Shown: positions 8,157 to 16,838, counted from the first letter of the stretch. The stretch: DNA of 37,951 nt from an uncultured Oscillochloris sp. (GCA_903920315.1 CAIXLU010000179.1:1-37951); one strand, 5' to 3'. A program made the numbers and translations. The notes: generated by a model not told the origin, from the sequence alone.

Positions 8157-10328
8157 ATGTTAGGTTCGGTACTTGTCGCCGAGATCGGCAGCCTGATTAC
8201 CAGGGTTACACTGGTGGATCAAGTAGACGGTGAGAGCCGTATGATCGGCCATGCCGAGACGAGCAGCAGCATCGAACCGCCCTATCAGAACGCGCTCTAT
8301 GCGGTGCTGGAGGCTGCGGCGCAGATCGCAGAACTGACGGGTCGGCAACTGATTCGTGACGGCCAGTTGATTATGCCGCAGGACGGTGACCGCGATGGAG
8401 TCAACGAGTTGGTGGTGGTGACGAGTGCCGCTGGCGCAATGACTCTGGTGATCACGGCGATCTCCGCCGATGTATCGGCCCGCAGTGCGCTGCGGGCCAG
8501 CCGCGCTACCTACACCGCCCTCCTCCAGTTGGTAACTCTCGATGATGCGGTGGGCCAGCCACTGGTGAGCGCCGGGGATCTTTCGTGGATTGAGCGCCAG
8601 GTACAGTCGCTCATGAGCCTGCGCCCTGATGCGATGCTGATCGCCGGTGGGCTTGAGCATGGTGCCGTGGATGCGGTCAACCGGCTCGCCCATATTGTCG
8701 GCCTCACGGTGGTGAGTACGATGGTGGACAGCAGCGGGCAGCAGCGCCAAGATAGTGCGTCCCGACCGGTGATCTACGCAGGCAACAGCGATGCCCGTGA
8801 GCGGGTTGTTGCGGCAATCTCTGACCGGGCCGAAGTTTTTGTGGTAGAGAATCTGCGTCCCGCCCTCGACCAAGAGTACTTGGAACCAACGCGCATGGAG
8901 CTGTCGCGGCTGTACGAGAAGCAGATTATGTCGCGCCTGCCGGGGATCGCAGGGTTGCGCCGCACGAGCCGCACGCCGATTCGTACAGTCTGCGATGCCT
9001 CGGGCCTCGTGGCACGCTTTGTGGCTGAACGCTCGGGTCGGCGGGTGCTACTGGTGGATAGCGGCGCGAGCAGTAGTTCAGCCTTCTACGCGGCACCCGG
9101 TCGCTACCATCCAGCCGTCCTGGGCGTCTGCGGGGTAGCCTACGGGATCTCGTCAATCCTGGCTGAACGCGGCGTGGCCGCTGTGGCCCGCTGGTTACCC
9201 TTCCCGATCAGCACATCCGACCTTACCCATCGCCTGCTGAATAAGATGCTTCGCCCGCATATGCTCCCGGCAAGCCCGGAGGATCTCGCTATTGATCTGG
9301 CCCTCGCCCGTGAGTCACTCTCGATGGCGGTCGTTGCTCTGCGCGATGAACAGCCTCTGAACGATTACGATTGGCTGATCGCGTGCGGTGGATCGCTTTC
9401 TCACGTGCCACACCCTGGCATGGCCCTGCTGGCTCTGCTCGATGCACTGCAGCCCGGTGCCGATCAAGGCCAGCCGATTCTCGATATTCATCTAGACAAC
9501 CTCGGCCTTGTGCCGAGCATTGGTGCCCTCGCCTCGCTCGATGCTGATGCTGCGGTGACGATCTTTGATCGCGATCTGCTCGGCAATATGCCGCTGGCCA
9601 CCTGTGTCATGCTGAGTGGCGAGGGGCGTCACGGCGAGGTTGCCCTTGAGCTGGATCTGAGCGTGGTCGGTGGAAAAACCCAGCGATATACTGTGCGTCA
9701 CGGTGAACTGTTGCGCGTGCCACTTACTCTAGGACGCTACGCGCAGTTGATTTTGCATCCCGCCGCAGGTGTGCGAATAGGTCGCGCTGCCCCCGGTGAG
9801 GAGGTAGCATCCGACCCGGCGGCAATTGGCGGCAGCGCCCTTGGCGTGGTGATTGATGCACGTGGCCGACCGCTCCAACTCCCCACCAATGATCAGCAAC
9901 GCTGCCTGAAGATATGGGAGTGGCTGGTTGCCCTCGGCGCGGAGCGCGGGCCAAGCCCGTATGTCGAGTCCCATTCAGCGATGAGTATGCCCGCTCTTGC
10001 GCCCGTTGAGGTACCTGCGCCCACGTCTAAACCGAAGCCCGCCCCGAAGCCCGCGCCCGCCCCGAAGCCCGCGCCCGCTCCAAAGCCCGCGCCCGCTCCA
10101 AAGCCCGCGCCCGCCCCGAAGCCTGAGGTAATTGCCCCCGATGCCCCCAAGGCCACTCCCGGCAAGCGGATCTCGCTCAGCGACCTCGCAGAAAAAGATA
10201 AACGAAAGCCTACCGCGACACCGCCGCCCTCCGCTTCCCCATCCAGTAGCCTCGATGGCGATCTGGACTCACTGCGGCAGACGGTGGAGACACCCAAGCC
10301 TCGCGGACTCTTCGGGCGAAAAAAATAG
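8157..10328 (+). CDS. MutL (glutamate mutase L)-like actin-fold protein
   Basis: A 723-residue soluble protein resembling the MutL/GlmL family of actin-like ATPases, which in clostridia is encoded with glutamate mutase. An N-terminal phosphate-1-like segment (AEIGSLITRVTLVD, 8-21) and a second phosphate-like loop (LLVDSGASSSSAF, about 297-309) are visible. The first loop has Glu where Asp is usual. A Pro/Ala/Lys-rich linker made of KPAPAP repeats (about 620-655) precedes a basic tail, a layout not expected for a stand-alone mutase helper. No glutamate mutase or B12 gene is nearby, so a role in that pathway is unlikely here; it more plausibly powers or organises the membrane cluster it ends. 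Start ATG at 8157, with GGGGAT about 10 bases upstream. Confidence 0.75.
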   Translation: MLGSVLVAEIGSLITRVTLVDQVDGESRMIGHAETSSSIEPPYQNALYAVLEAAAQIAELTGRQLIRDGQLIMPQDGDRDGVNELVVVTSAAGAMTLVITAISADVSARSALRASRATYTALLQLVTLDDAVGQPLVSAGDLSWIERQVQSLMSLRPDAMLIAGGLEHGAVDAVNRLAHIVGLTVVSTMVDSSGQQRQDSASRPVIYAGNSDARERVVAAISDRAEVFVVENLRPALDQEYLEPTRMELSRLYEKQIMSRLPGIAGLRRTSRTPIRTVCDASGLVARFVAERSGRRVLLVDSGASSSSAFYAAPGRYHPAVLGVCGVAYGISSILAERGVAAVARWLPFPISTSDLTHRLLNKMLRPHMLPASPEDLAIDLALARESLSMAVVALRDEQPLNDYDWLIACGGSLSHVPHPGMALLALLDALQPGADQGQPILDIHLDNLGLVPSIGALASLDADAAVTIFDRDLLGNMPLATCVMLSGEGRHGEVALELDLSVVGGKTQRYTVRHGELLRVPLTLGRYAQLILHPAAGVRIGRAAPGEEVASDPAAIGGSALGVVIDARGRPLQLPTNDQQRCLKIWEWLVALGAERGPSPYVESHSAMSMPALAPVEVPAPTSKPKPAPKPAPAPKPAPAPKPAPAPKPAPAPKPEVIAPDAPKATPGKRISLSDLAEKDKRKPTATPPPSASPSSSLDGDLDSLRQTVETPKPRGLFGRKK

Positions 10329-10397
10329 ACAACGAAAAGGCACGAATAAACGAATGGAGCAACTGCTCCATTCGTTTATTCGTGCCTTTTCGTTGTC
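10328..10397. terminator. Perfect 34-bp inverted repeat between convergent genes
   Basis: The arms 10328-10361 and 10364-10397 are exact reverse complements with a 2-base spacer. The structure begins on the last base of the MutL-like stop codon and reaches into the cyclophilin stop codon (10396-10398). It should act as a bidirectional terminator; T runs (CCTTTTCG) occur inside each arm. The stem is much longer than most intrinsic terminators. Confidence 0.8.
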
Positions 10398-11205
10398 AGT
10401 TCTCGGAGATCGTGATGCCGAGGATGGTCTCGCCGGGCTTTGCCGCATCGGCGGGGCTGTCTGGGTTGCGTAGCGGGATAGCGTTGACAATATCCTGGCC
10501 CTGGGTGACCCGGCCAAAGATCGTGTACTGGTTATTGAGCGCGGGAGCCGGGGCAGTGGTGATAAAGAACTGCGATCCGGCGCTGTTGGGGTCGCTAGAG
10601 CGGGCCATCGCCAGAAGGCCGGGCTTATCGTAGAGGATCTTATCGGTGAATTCGGCGGGGATCGAGTAGCCGGGGCCGCCTCTGCCATCACCCTGCGGGT
10701 CGCCGCCCTGGGCCATAAAGCCTGCGAGGACGCGGTGCCAGGTCAGGCCGTTGTAGAAATTCTGGCGAGACAGGAAAACGAAGTTATTCACCGTCTGCGG
10801 GGCGATATCGGGCAGCAACTCAACCACAATGTTGCCACGGGGCGTCTCGATGGTGGCGGTATATTTCTTTGCCGGGTCAATTGTCATCGGCGGGGCCGCG
10901 CTATAGGTGTGAGTGGTGGTGGTGGGCAGCACCTGGGCGTTGACAACGGGCGCGGAGGTGGGCGCGGCGGCAGCTACGGTGGGTGCCACTGGCACGGTGG
11001 GTATGGCGGCGGCGGTACGTGAGATGCCGTTGTCGGCCTGGCTCGCAGGGGCCGGCTTATTGGCAGTTCCGGCGCGGCTAACCAGCAAGCCGACAACGAT
11101 CCCGACGACAAGAAGTACGACAGCGGCGGAGACAATACCGGGCATGGTATTTTTCGGCGCAGCCGGTTCGGGCTGCTTCGGTCGAGGAGAGGGCGACTGG
11201 CTCAC
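10396..11205 (-). CDS. Membrane-anchored cyclophilin-type peptidyl-prolyl isomerase
   Basis: A 269-residue protein with a short N-terminal tail, one transmembrane helix (about 22-43), an Ala/Pro/Thr-rich linker (about 45-105), and a C-terminal cyclophilin domain (about 115-269) that would catalyse proline isomerisation outside the cytoplasm. Family signatures visible are ETPRGNIVVEL, FHRV-like TWHRVLAGFMAQGGDP, MARSSDPNSAGSQFFITT and NNQYTIFGRV. The start is GTG at 11203-11205, chosen because AAGGAG lies 7 bases upstream and the encoded N-terminus begins right at the tail; an in-frame ATG further upstream lacks such a site. It is downstream of the UV endonuclease gene on the same strand but has its own extended -10 promoter. 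Confidence 0.93.
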   Translation of the reverse strand: MSQSPSPRPKQPEPAAPKNTMPGIVSAAVVLLVVGIVVGLLVSRAGTANKPAPASQADNGISRTAAAIPTVPVAPTVAAAAPTSAPVVNAQVLPTTTTHTYSAAPPMTIDPAKKYTATIETPRGNIVVELLPDIAPQTVNNFVFLSRQNFYNGLTWHRVLAGFMAQGGDPQGDGRGGPGYSIPAEFTDKILYDKPGLLAMARSSDPNSAGSQFFITTAPAPALNNQYTIFGRVTQGQDIVNAIPLRNPDSPADAAKPGETILGITISEN

Positions 11206-11271
11206 GAACAACTCCTTAAAGCTACAGGGCAAGAATCTTCGGGTCGGGCATACGAGAGCATAATCGCCCGC

Positions 11272-11280
11272 ATTATAGCA
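11272..11280 (-). promoter_or_regulatory. Extended -10 promoter for the cyclophilin gene
   Basis: On the minus strand the sequence is TGCTATAAT, a perfect extended -10 element about 66 bases upstream of the GTG start. Such elements need little -35 sequence, and none good is seen. Confidence 0.55.
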
Positions 11281-11342
11281 TGGCCTCAATAGACAACAGC
11301 CGATAACAGCATATCAAAGATCGCGTCTGAATGCGTTGCGTT

Positions 11343-11375
11343 CAATCTACAATCTACAATCTGCAATCTGCAATC
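11343..11375 (+). repeat. Heptanucleotide array CAATCTA/CAATCTG
   Basis: Two copies of CAATCTA, two of CAATCTG and a partial fifth copy lie in direct tandem, ending 2 bases before the stop codon of the UV endonuclease gene. Related arrays occur at 24910-24997 and 33517-33537. Confidence 0.9.
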
Positions 11376-11377
11376 GT

Positions 11378-12301
11378 CTAGCCAAGGGCCAGAGCGAGGC
11401 GAGGTGTGCGGCGGGCGATCTCGGCACGTAGTCGCAGCAGGGCGAGGTCGCCCGCCTTTGCCTCAAGCATCAGGTCGAAGGGCGGCAGCCCGCGTGCGGC
11501 AGCCAGCAGGCGCTGGAGGCTACCGGTATCAATAAAGTCAGCATGTTGGCCAGGGCGTGGCGGCAATACGGCGGCCTGCTGGCCAGAGCGTGGCGGCAGC
11601 AGGTGGGCTTCACTACGCTGGCTGCTCAGGTGTACCTCCGGGAGCGTTTTGGGTGGCCATGTGGCCAGGGCCAGGCCAAGGGCAATGTCGAGCGGGATTG
11701 CCTCAGGATTCCAGATCTCCCAGTGCAGAGCGTCAAAGACTACCGGCGCACCGCAGCGGTGATGCAGAGCGAGGAGTTGTCCCAGACTGTGGCCCGCGCT
11801 ATCGTGTTCGACCGCTAGGCGCGAGCGCGCCCGCGCCGAGAGGGCGTGGTGGCGCATGGCGAATCGTTGCAGAGTCGCCGGGTCGGCGGCGGGGCCACCT
11901 ACGTGTACCACAATAGTTCCTTCGATTCGCCCAGCGGGCCGGTGCGCGTCCAGCCGCTCAAGCAGGGCTGCCATCGCCTCGATCTGAGCCGCCCCATCCG
12001 CCGCAAGGGATTCATCAGCACAACCAAGGGCCACGCTATGATCGAGGTGAGCCGTTAGCCGGGTACCCGTGGCAACGAGATGTCGGGCCAGCAGATCAAT
12101 CTGCGCAGCGCACTCGTCAATCTGGCGCATACCGTCAGAGACCAACATACCCGCCGCGATACGGTAAAATCGCACGCCAATCTGCTCGATGTAGCTCAAT
12201 ACATCGCCCAGGCGCACAAGGCCAATGCTTAAGTGTGCGGGTCGCCCGCTGCCCAGGCCGGGCCGACCGACGACACGCACCGGAAATCCGAGTCGGATCA
12301 T
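11378..12301 (-). CDS. uvsE: UV-damage endonuclease (UVDE/UvsE family)
   Basis: A 307-residue TIM-barrel nuclease that nicks DNA beside UV photoproducts in an alternative excision-repair route. The family pattern is visible: RLGFPV at the N-terminus, YIEQIGVRFYRIAAG (about 37-51), LTAHLDH with metal-type histidines, TIVVHVGG, LAVEHD and PVVFDALHWEIWNPE, in the expected order, and the length is usual. The segment near residue 240 has two similar short stretches (LPPRSGQQ and LPPRPGQH), a small local duplication. The start ATG at 12299-12301 has only a weak ribosome-binding site. A perfect extended -10 lies about 40 bases upstream. Confidence 0.85.
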   Translation of the reverse strand: MIRLGFPVRVVGRPGLGSGRPAHLSIGLVRLGDVLSYIEQIGVRFYRIAAGMLVSDGMRQIDECAAQIDLLARHLVATGTRLTAHLDHSVALGCADESLAADGAAQIEAMAALLERLDAHRPAGRIEGTIVVHVGGPAADPATLQRFAMRHHALSARARSRLAVEHDSAGHSLGQLLALHHRCGAPVVFDALHWEIWNPEAIPLDIALGLALATWPPKTLPEVHLSSQRSEAHLLPPRSGQQAAVLPPRPGQHADFIDTGSLQRLLAAARGLPPFDLMLEAKAGDLALLRLRAEIARRTPRLALALG

Positions 12302-12337
12302 AGAGATTCCGAGGATTAAAAACCGGAAACGTGTAGT

Positions 12338-12346
12338 ATTATAACA
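12338..12346 (-). promoter_or_regulatory. Extended -10 promoter for uvsE
   Basis: The minus strand reads TGTTATAAT, a full TGn-TATAAT extended -10, about 37 bases upstream of the uvsE start codon. It partly overlaps the hairpin that follows the TPR gene. Confidence 0.55.
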
Positions 12347-12382
12347 CGAAAACGTAAGAACTTCGCTCTTATGTTTTTGTGT
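12344..12382 (-). terminator. Hairpin at the end of the TPR gene
   Basis: 16-base arms (12344-12359 and 12367-12382) pair with two G-T wobbles across a 7-base loop and include the TPR gene's stop codon. The arms contain A and T runs, so on the minus strand the stem is A/T-rich at its base, consistent with termination between the TPR gene and uvsE. Confidence 0.6.
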
Positions 12383-13604
12383 TCACCTTGCGATGGTTGC
12401 GGGTATAGTAGCGGATCTGGCGGGGCAAGTTGCCATCAATGGGCGTCTCGTGGAATGCCTGGATGATCTGCTGGGTAGCCAGGGACACACAGGCGTCAAT
12501 CTGAACTGCGGCAGCACCATCAGCGCGTAGACAGCGCAACTCAATCTCCCAGGGTACACTACATGCTCCGTGGGCGGCGATACCGATCAGGTCGGGCAGT
12601 GCCTTGCTGTGGCGCAGCCAGTTAAGTCCGAGGCAGAAGGCGGTCGCAGAGCAGGGGATTCGCTCAAGCGTGAGCAGAAGCAACTCCGCCTCGTGGGCAA
12701 CAGCGATCAGCAGGAGCGCACGATCATCCGGGACAAGCTGATCAACACTACGCTGCGGGATTTCCATCAAATGCGCGAGGGCACCGGCTAAGGGGCGGGT
12801 GAGGGTATCGCCGCAGACGATGGCGGTGAAACTCCAGCGTGAGCTTTTGATCAGCGCAATCAGACGCTGGAGAGTGATACTGACATCCGGGTAGGTGAAG
12901 TGGAAATCGTGGACTTCCTGCACATTCAGTCCATCGTCGTGGGCCGAGCCGAGGTAGATCACACCTTCCTGAGCATAAAGCTGATCTTTAACCGTCGTGA
13001 GACTACGGAACTCGCGGTAGCGTTCGACGGTGTTGATATTGTCGAGCAATTCTACCTGAACCTGCGGACTATTGGTGAGCAGCAGTGCGCGGCCAAAGGC
13101 ACTCATAGCTTCATCATAGCTACGCATTCCCAGGTAGCACTTGCCCGTCAGGTTATGGATCTCCCAATCGCTAGGATAGCTGATCAGGGGCATCTGGAGG
13201 TGGCTGAGGGCCGCGCCATAATCGCCACAGGCATAGTGGATCAGCCCGATCTCGAAGTGGGTGGCGGAGTCGTTCGGGTCAAGGCCGAGGCAGTGACTAA
13301 AGGTGTCCAATGCCTCATCGTAGTGTTCCAATTCCACCAGGATATAGCCAAGGTTGAAGTAAGCCAGGAAGTCACCGACGAGGCTGGCGACAGTACGAAA
13401 CTCATCGGCAGCCTTGGTGAGCAGCCCGCTACGCTGGTAGTAGAATCCGAGCGCGTTGTGGGCCTCGGAGAGATAGGGATAACTGGCGATGGCCTGACGG
13501 TACGAGTCAACGGCCTCGGCGATGCGGTTCGAGCGCTCAAACGCTATGCCACGCTGAAGGTGGCGCATACCTGATTCGCGGTTGTTGTGCTGCTCTTCCT
13601 GCAT
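12369..13604 (-). CDS. TPR-repeat protein with uncharacterised C-terminal domain
   Basis: A 411-residue, probably cytoplasmic protein. Residues about 12-190 contain five tetratricopeptide repeats (for example AVDSYRQAIASYPYLSEAHNALG and similar helices), which usually bind other proteins. The C-terminal half (about 200-411) is a separate alpha/beta domain with no family I recognise; a segment near FTAIVCGDTLTRPLAGALA faintly recalls a phosphoribosyltransferase loop but lacks the diagnostic acidic pair. The ATG at 13602-13604 is supported by AGGAG 9 bases upstream. It lies 53 bases downstream of the RNase PH gene on the same strand and may share its transcript. Confidence 0.85.
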   Translation of the reverse strand: MQEEQHNNRESGMRHLQRGIAFERSNRIAEAVDSYRQAIASYPYLSEAHNALGFYYQRSGLLTKAADEFRTVASLVGDFLAYFNLGYILVELEHYDEALDTFSHCLGLDPNDSATHFEIGLIHYACGDYGAALSHLQMPLISYPSDWEIHNLTGKCYLGMRSYDEAMSAFGRALLLTNSPQVQVELLDNINTVERYREFRSLTTVKDQLYAQEGVIYLGSAHDDGLNVQEVHDFHFTYPDVSITLQRLIALIKSSRWSFTAIVCGDTLTRPLAGALAHLMEIPQRSVDQLVPDDRALLLIAVAHEAELLLLTLERIPCSATAFCLGLNWLRHSKALPDLIGIAAHGACSVPWEIELRCLRADGAAAVQIDACVSLATQQIIQAFHETPIDGNLPRQIRYYTRNHRKVNTKT

Positions 13605-13657
13605 CGTACGTTTCTCCTGGTGCTATGTAGGGGGTAAAAAGTGGAAGTACGGTTCTC

Positions 13658-14377
13658 TTAGGTTTTAGCCTCAAGCGCCGCCCGTTGGGCCGCAATCAGC
13701 CTGCCGATCCCGCGACCGGCCAGATCGAGCAGGGCGTCCATCTGCGTCCGGCTCACCGGATCGCCCTCAGCGGTGCCCTGTACCTCGACAAATGCGCCGC
13801 TATCGGTCTGCACCACATTGCAGTCCATATCGGCGCTGCTATCCTCACTATAATCAAGGTCGAGCAGCAGTTCGCCGCCGACAATACCGACGCTCACGGC
13901 GGCCACCGCCCGCGCCAGAGGATCGTGGGTCAGCGTACCGTTGGCCTGAAGCGTACGCAAGGCCAGGGCCAGTGCCACGTATCCGCCCGTGATCGCCGCC
14001 GTGCGGGTGCCGCCATCGGCCTGAATCACATCGCAGTCTACGGTAATCAGGCGTTCGCCGAGGGCGGTGAGATCGACAGCGGCACGCAGCGCCCGACCGA
14101 TCAGGCGCTGGATCTCCTGGGTGCGCCCGCCGGCTCCGGTGCGCTCGCGCCGGGTACGGGTGTGGGTTGATCGCGGGAGCAGTGCGTATTCGCCGCTCAC
14201 CCACCCGCGCCCCTGGCCACGCAACCAACCCGGCACATGATCTTCAATACTGGCTGTGCACAGCACCCGCGTGTTGCCACAGCTAATCAGGGCCGAACCC
14301 TCGGCGTAGGGTGCGTACCCAGGAATGATCTCGATCTGGCGTAGCTCGTCAGCGAGCCGCCCATGATGTCGTGTCAT
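13658..14377 (-). CDS. rph: RNase PH
   Basis: A 239-residue phosphorolytic 3'-to-5' exoribonuclease that trims tRNA 3' ends using phosphate. The single RNase PH fold is complete. Visible family features are [14 protein letters not shown], an Arg-rich loop ([10 protein letters not shown]) that takes part in tRNA binding, [35 protein letters not shown] and [17 protein letters not shown], with the metal- and phosphate-site Asp residues. The ATG at 14375-14377 has GGAGAA upstream and gives the normal family length. The codon style matches its neighbours. Confidence 0.97.
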   Translation of the reverse strand: MTRHHGRLADELRQIEIIPGYAPYAEGSALISCGNTRVLCTASIEDHVPGWLRGQGRGWVSGEYALLPRSTHTRTRRERTGAGGRTQEIQRLIGRALRAAVDLTALGERLITVDCDVIQADGGTRTAAITGGYVALALALRTLQANGTLTHDPLARAVAAVSVGIVGGELLLDLDYSEDSSADMDCNVVQTDSGAFVEVQGTAEGDPVSRTQMDALLDLAGRGIGRLIAAQRAALEAKT

Positions 14378-14456
14378 GGATTCTCCGTCTGGGAAGGGGA
14401 TTGTACATATCATACCACAATCTTTTTTTAATAATCATTTTTAGTTCTCAGCAGAT

Positions 14457-14667
14457 AGGGCTGATGCAAAGTCCTCAGATTGCCCGTGCCATAGACATGG
14501 TGTCAGGTGTCGGGTGTCAGATTTACAGTTCGTAGTGCGGGCTTCCAGCCTGCCGACGCACATCTGGCAGGCTGGAAGCCCGCACTACAAACACCGCACA
14601 CTGTAAATCCGATCTGAACCTTGTCATAGGCGTAAACGGGTCGGGTGTGTGACGTTGCATCAGCCCT
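14457..14667. repeat. Dispersed hairpin repeat, copy 1 (MITE-like)
   Basis: This element fills most of the 430-base gap between rph and selB. Outer inverted arms of 17 bases (14457-14473 and 14651-14667) match at 16 positions. Inside are CCATAGACATGG (14489-14500), three GTGTCAG-type heptamers (14500-14520), 10-base arms GATTTACAGT/ACTGTAAATC, and a perfect 23-base inverted repeat (14532-14554 and 14566-14588) with an 11-base loop. No coding capacity. A related copy is at 18111-18259. The rest of the gap (14378-14456, 14668-14807) shows no gene. Confidence 0.8.
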
Positions 14668-14807
14668 GGCGTGACACGCATAACAGGATAACTTTTGCCC
14701 TCTATTGCAAACACGGAACCATTATAGTTGCGCATGGTACAACGAGTGGTACCATGGGTGCTCTACCCTCATGTTTCTGGTTGCTCATCACTTGGTGCGT
14801 ACACCTC

Positions 14808-16655
14808 ATGTATGTTATCGGCACCGCCGGCCACGTCGATCATGGTAAGTCTACACTCGTGAAGGCGCTGACGGGGATTAACCCCGACCGCCTGGCGGAG
14901 GAGCAGCGTCGCGAGATGACGATTGATCTCGGCTTTGCATGGATGAGCCTGCCGAGCGGGCGCAGTGTGAGCCTGGTGGATGTGCCGGGACACGAGCGCT
15001 TTATCAAAAATATGCTCGCGGGTGTTGGCGGGATTGACGCTGCGCTCCTGGTGATCGCTGCCGATGAGACGATGATGCCGCAGACCATCGAGCATCTGGC
15101 GATTCTCGATCTGCTCGGCATTACTCACGGTGTGGTGGTACTTACCAAGGCCGATCTCGTAGATGCCGACTGGCTAGCTTTGGTGCGCGAGGAGGTGGGT
15201 GTGCGGCTGGCGGGTACGAGTCTCTCCAGCGCACCCATCGTCGCGGTCTCGGCTCGTCGTGGCCAGGGTCTTGATGATCTGCGTGTCGCCCTCGATGCTA
15301 TGCTTGACGCAACCCCGGCGCGCACAGGTAATACGGGTATCCCGCGACTACCGATTGACCGTGCCTTCACTATCGGCGGATTTGGCACGGTGGTGACAGG
15401 CACCCTGATTGATGGCCCCCTGGCGGTGGGTCAGGAAGTTGAGATTCAGCCGACTGGGCTGCGCGGGCGTGTCCGGGGCATCCAGACACACACGCAGCGC
15501 AGTGAGATCGCGCTCCCTGGCACACGGGTGGCGGTGAATCTGGCAGGAATCCCCCACAGCCAGATGAGCCGGGGCGATGTGTTGAGTCTGCCCGATGCCC
15601 ATACGCCCACAACGATGCTTGATCTGCGTTTGCGGGTGCTGGCCGATGCCCCACACATGATTGAGCAGAACGATGGACTGGATCTGTTTGTCGGCGCGGC
15701 GGAGGTACCCTGCCGAGTGACGCTGCTGGATGCCGAGACATTGGCTCCTGGGGCGATAGGCTGGGTACAACTGCGCCTCGATCGCCCGATCCTGGTCGCT
15801 CGGGGTGACCGCTGTATCCTGCGGGTGGCCTCACCTAGCCTGACGGTAGCGGGTGGCACGGTGATTGATCCGCATCCGCTACGCCATCGCCGCTTCCGCA
15901 GCGAGGTGCTGTCCGCCCTGGAAATCCTGGCCCGTGGAACCCCAGATGAACTGCTGCTCCAGGCGCTCGGTGACGGGCCGCCGCGTACGTGGGCAGAGTT
16001 ACGGCACGAGGTAGGTCTCTCCGAGATGGTGGCCGAGGCTACCCTCGCTGATCTGCTCTCCCGTCGTCGGGTTCTGGCGCTTGGCAAACAGATCATCACT
16101 CCTGTTGGCTGGAACAAACTGGTGGAGCGTATGCTGCCGCCGCTGCGGGCCTACCACCGGCGCTATCCGCTGCGCGAAGGTATGCCGCGTGAGGAGCTAC
16201 GTCAGCGCTTGCGCCTGAGTCCATACGCCTTTGCCGCATTCCTCGATGCTGCCGCCCACCACGGAATGATGGGCCAGAGCGAGACGTATGCGTGGCTAGC
16301 GGGACATCTGGCCCAGCCCGACGCTGCTGCTCGCCGCGATCTGGATATGGCCCTGGCCGCGATGTCTCGCGTCCCCTACAGTCCGCCCACACCGGATCTC
16401 GATAGTGAACTGCTAGCCTGGGCATGTGATCGCCGCCTGCTCGTGCGGGTCGCCACCGATGTCTACTTCCTATCCGAAACCTACGATGAATTGCTGGCCT
16501 GGGTGCGCGCCACCATCCTTGCCGAGGGCGGACTAAGCGTTGGATACCTGCGCGATCATTTTGGCAGCACGCGCAAGTACGCCCTGGCCTTTCTTGAACA
16601 CCTTGATCAGCGCACGATCACTCGCCGTGTCGGCGAGAAACGGGTGTTGCATTGA
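14808..16655 (+). CDS. selB: Selenocysteine-specific elongation factor SelB
   Basis: A 615-residue translational GTPase that delivers Sec-tRNA to UGA codons marked by a SECIS element. The G domain shows GHVDHGKST (8-16), MTIDLGFA switch region (37-44), DVPGH (58-62) and TKAD (about 112-115). EF-Tu-like beta-barrel domains follow, including FTIGGFGTVVTGTL. The C-terminal third has the chain of winged helices typical of SelB, ending in LSVGYLRDHFGSTRKYALAFLEHLD and a basic end, which bind SECIS RNA. The ATG at 14808 starts the conserved MYVIGTAGHVDHG; in-frame ATGs at 14649 and 14754 would add non-conserved sequence. The ribosome-binding site is weak. No other selenium gene is in the window. 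Confidence 0.93.
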   Translation: MYVIGTAGHVDHGKSTLVKALTGINPDRLAEEQRREMTIDLGFAWMSLPSGRSVSLVDVPGHERFIKNMLAGVGGIDAALLVIAADETMMPQTIEHLAILDLLGITHGVVVLTKADLVDADWLALVREEVGVRLAGTSLSSAPIVAVSARRGQGLDDLRVALDAMLDATPARTGNTGIPRLPIDRAFTIGGFGTVVTGTLIDGPLAVGQEVEIQPTGLRGRVRGIQTHTQRSEIALPGTRVAVNLAGIPHSQMSRGDVLSLPDAHTPTTMLDLRLRVLADAPHMIEQNDGLDLFVGAAEVPCRVTLLDAETLAPGAIGWVQLRLDRPILVARGDRCILRVASPSLTVAGGTVIDPHPLRHRRFRSEVLSALEILARGTPDELLLQALGDGPPRTWAELRHEVGLSEMVAEATLADLLSRRRVLALGKQIITPVGWNKLVERMLPPLRAYHRRYPLREGMPREELRQRLRLSPYAFAAFLDAAAHHGMMGQSETYAWLAGHLAQPDAAARRDLDMALAAMSRVPYSPPTPDLDSELLAWACDRRLLVRVATDVYFLSETYDELLAWVRATILAEGGLSVGYLRDHFGSTRKYALAFLEHLDQRTITRRVGEKRVLH

Positions 16656-16692
16656 ACATTGACATGAATTTTTACCATAATGCCCTTCCGAT

Positions 16693-16731
16693 TTAACATT
16701 TTGTTCATACTTCGTTAATCTTGACTTAAAC
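16693..16731 (+). promoter_or_regulatory. Four-fold 11-bp-period repeat (candidate Pho box)
   Basis: Four hexamers, TTAACA (16693), TTCATA (16704), TTAATC (16715) and TTAAAC (16726), start exactly 11 bases apart in an AT-rich stretch about 110 bases before pstS. Direct repeats with an 11-base period are the known layout of PhoB/PhoP-family sites in several phyla. A phosphate-responsive regulator site is inferred from this and from the adjacent pst genes. Confidence 0.65.
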
Positions 16732-16838
16732 ACCCTTGTTTAAACTTGCAGATGCCATCGTGTGATGGCGTGCCGATCTGCGTAAGTGCGACGGCACGAC
16801 ACCGATATATCGTCGGCAGGTGATTGAGGAGGACTATT

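Noticed and set aside
8157-10328. DNA mismatch-repair MutL
   Set aside because: The name similarity is misleading: the sequence shows actin-fold phosphate loops and none of the GHKL ATPase motifs of mismatch-repair MutL.
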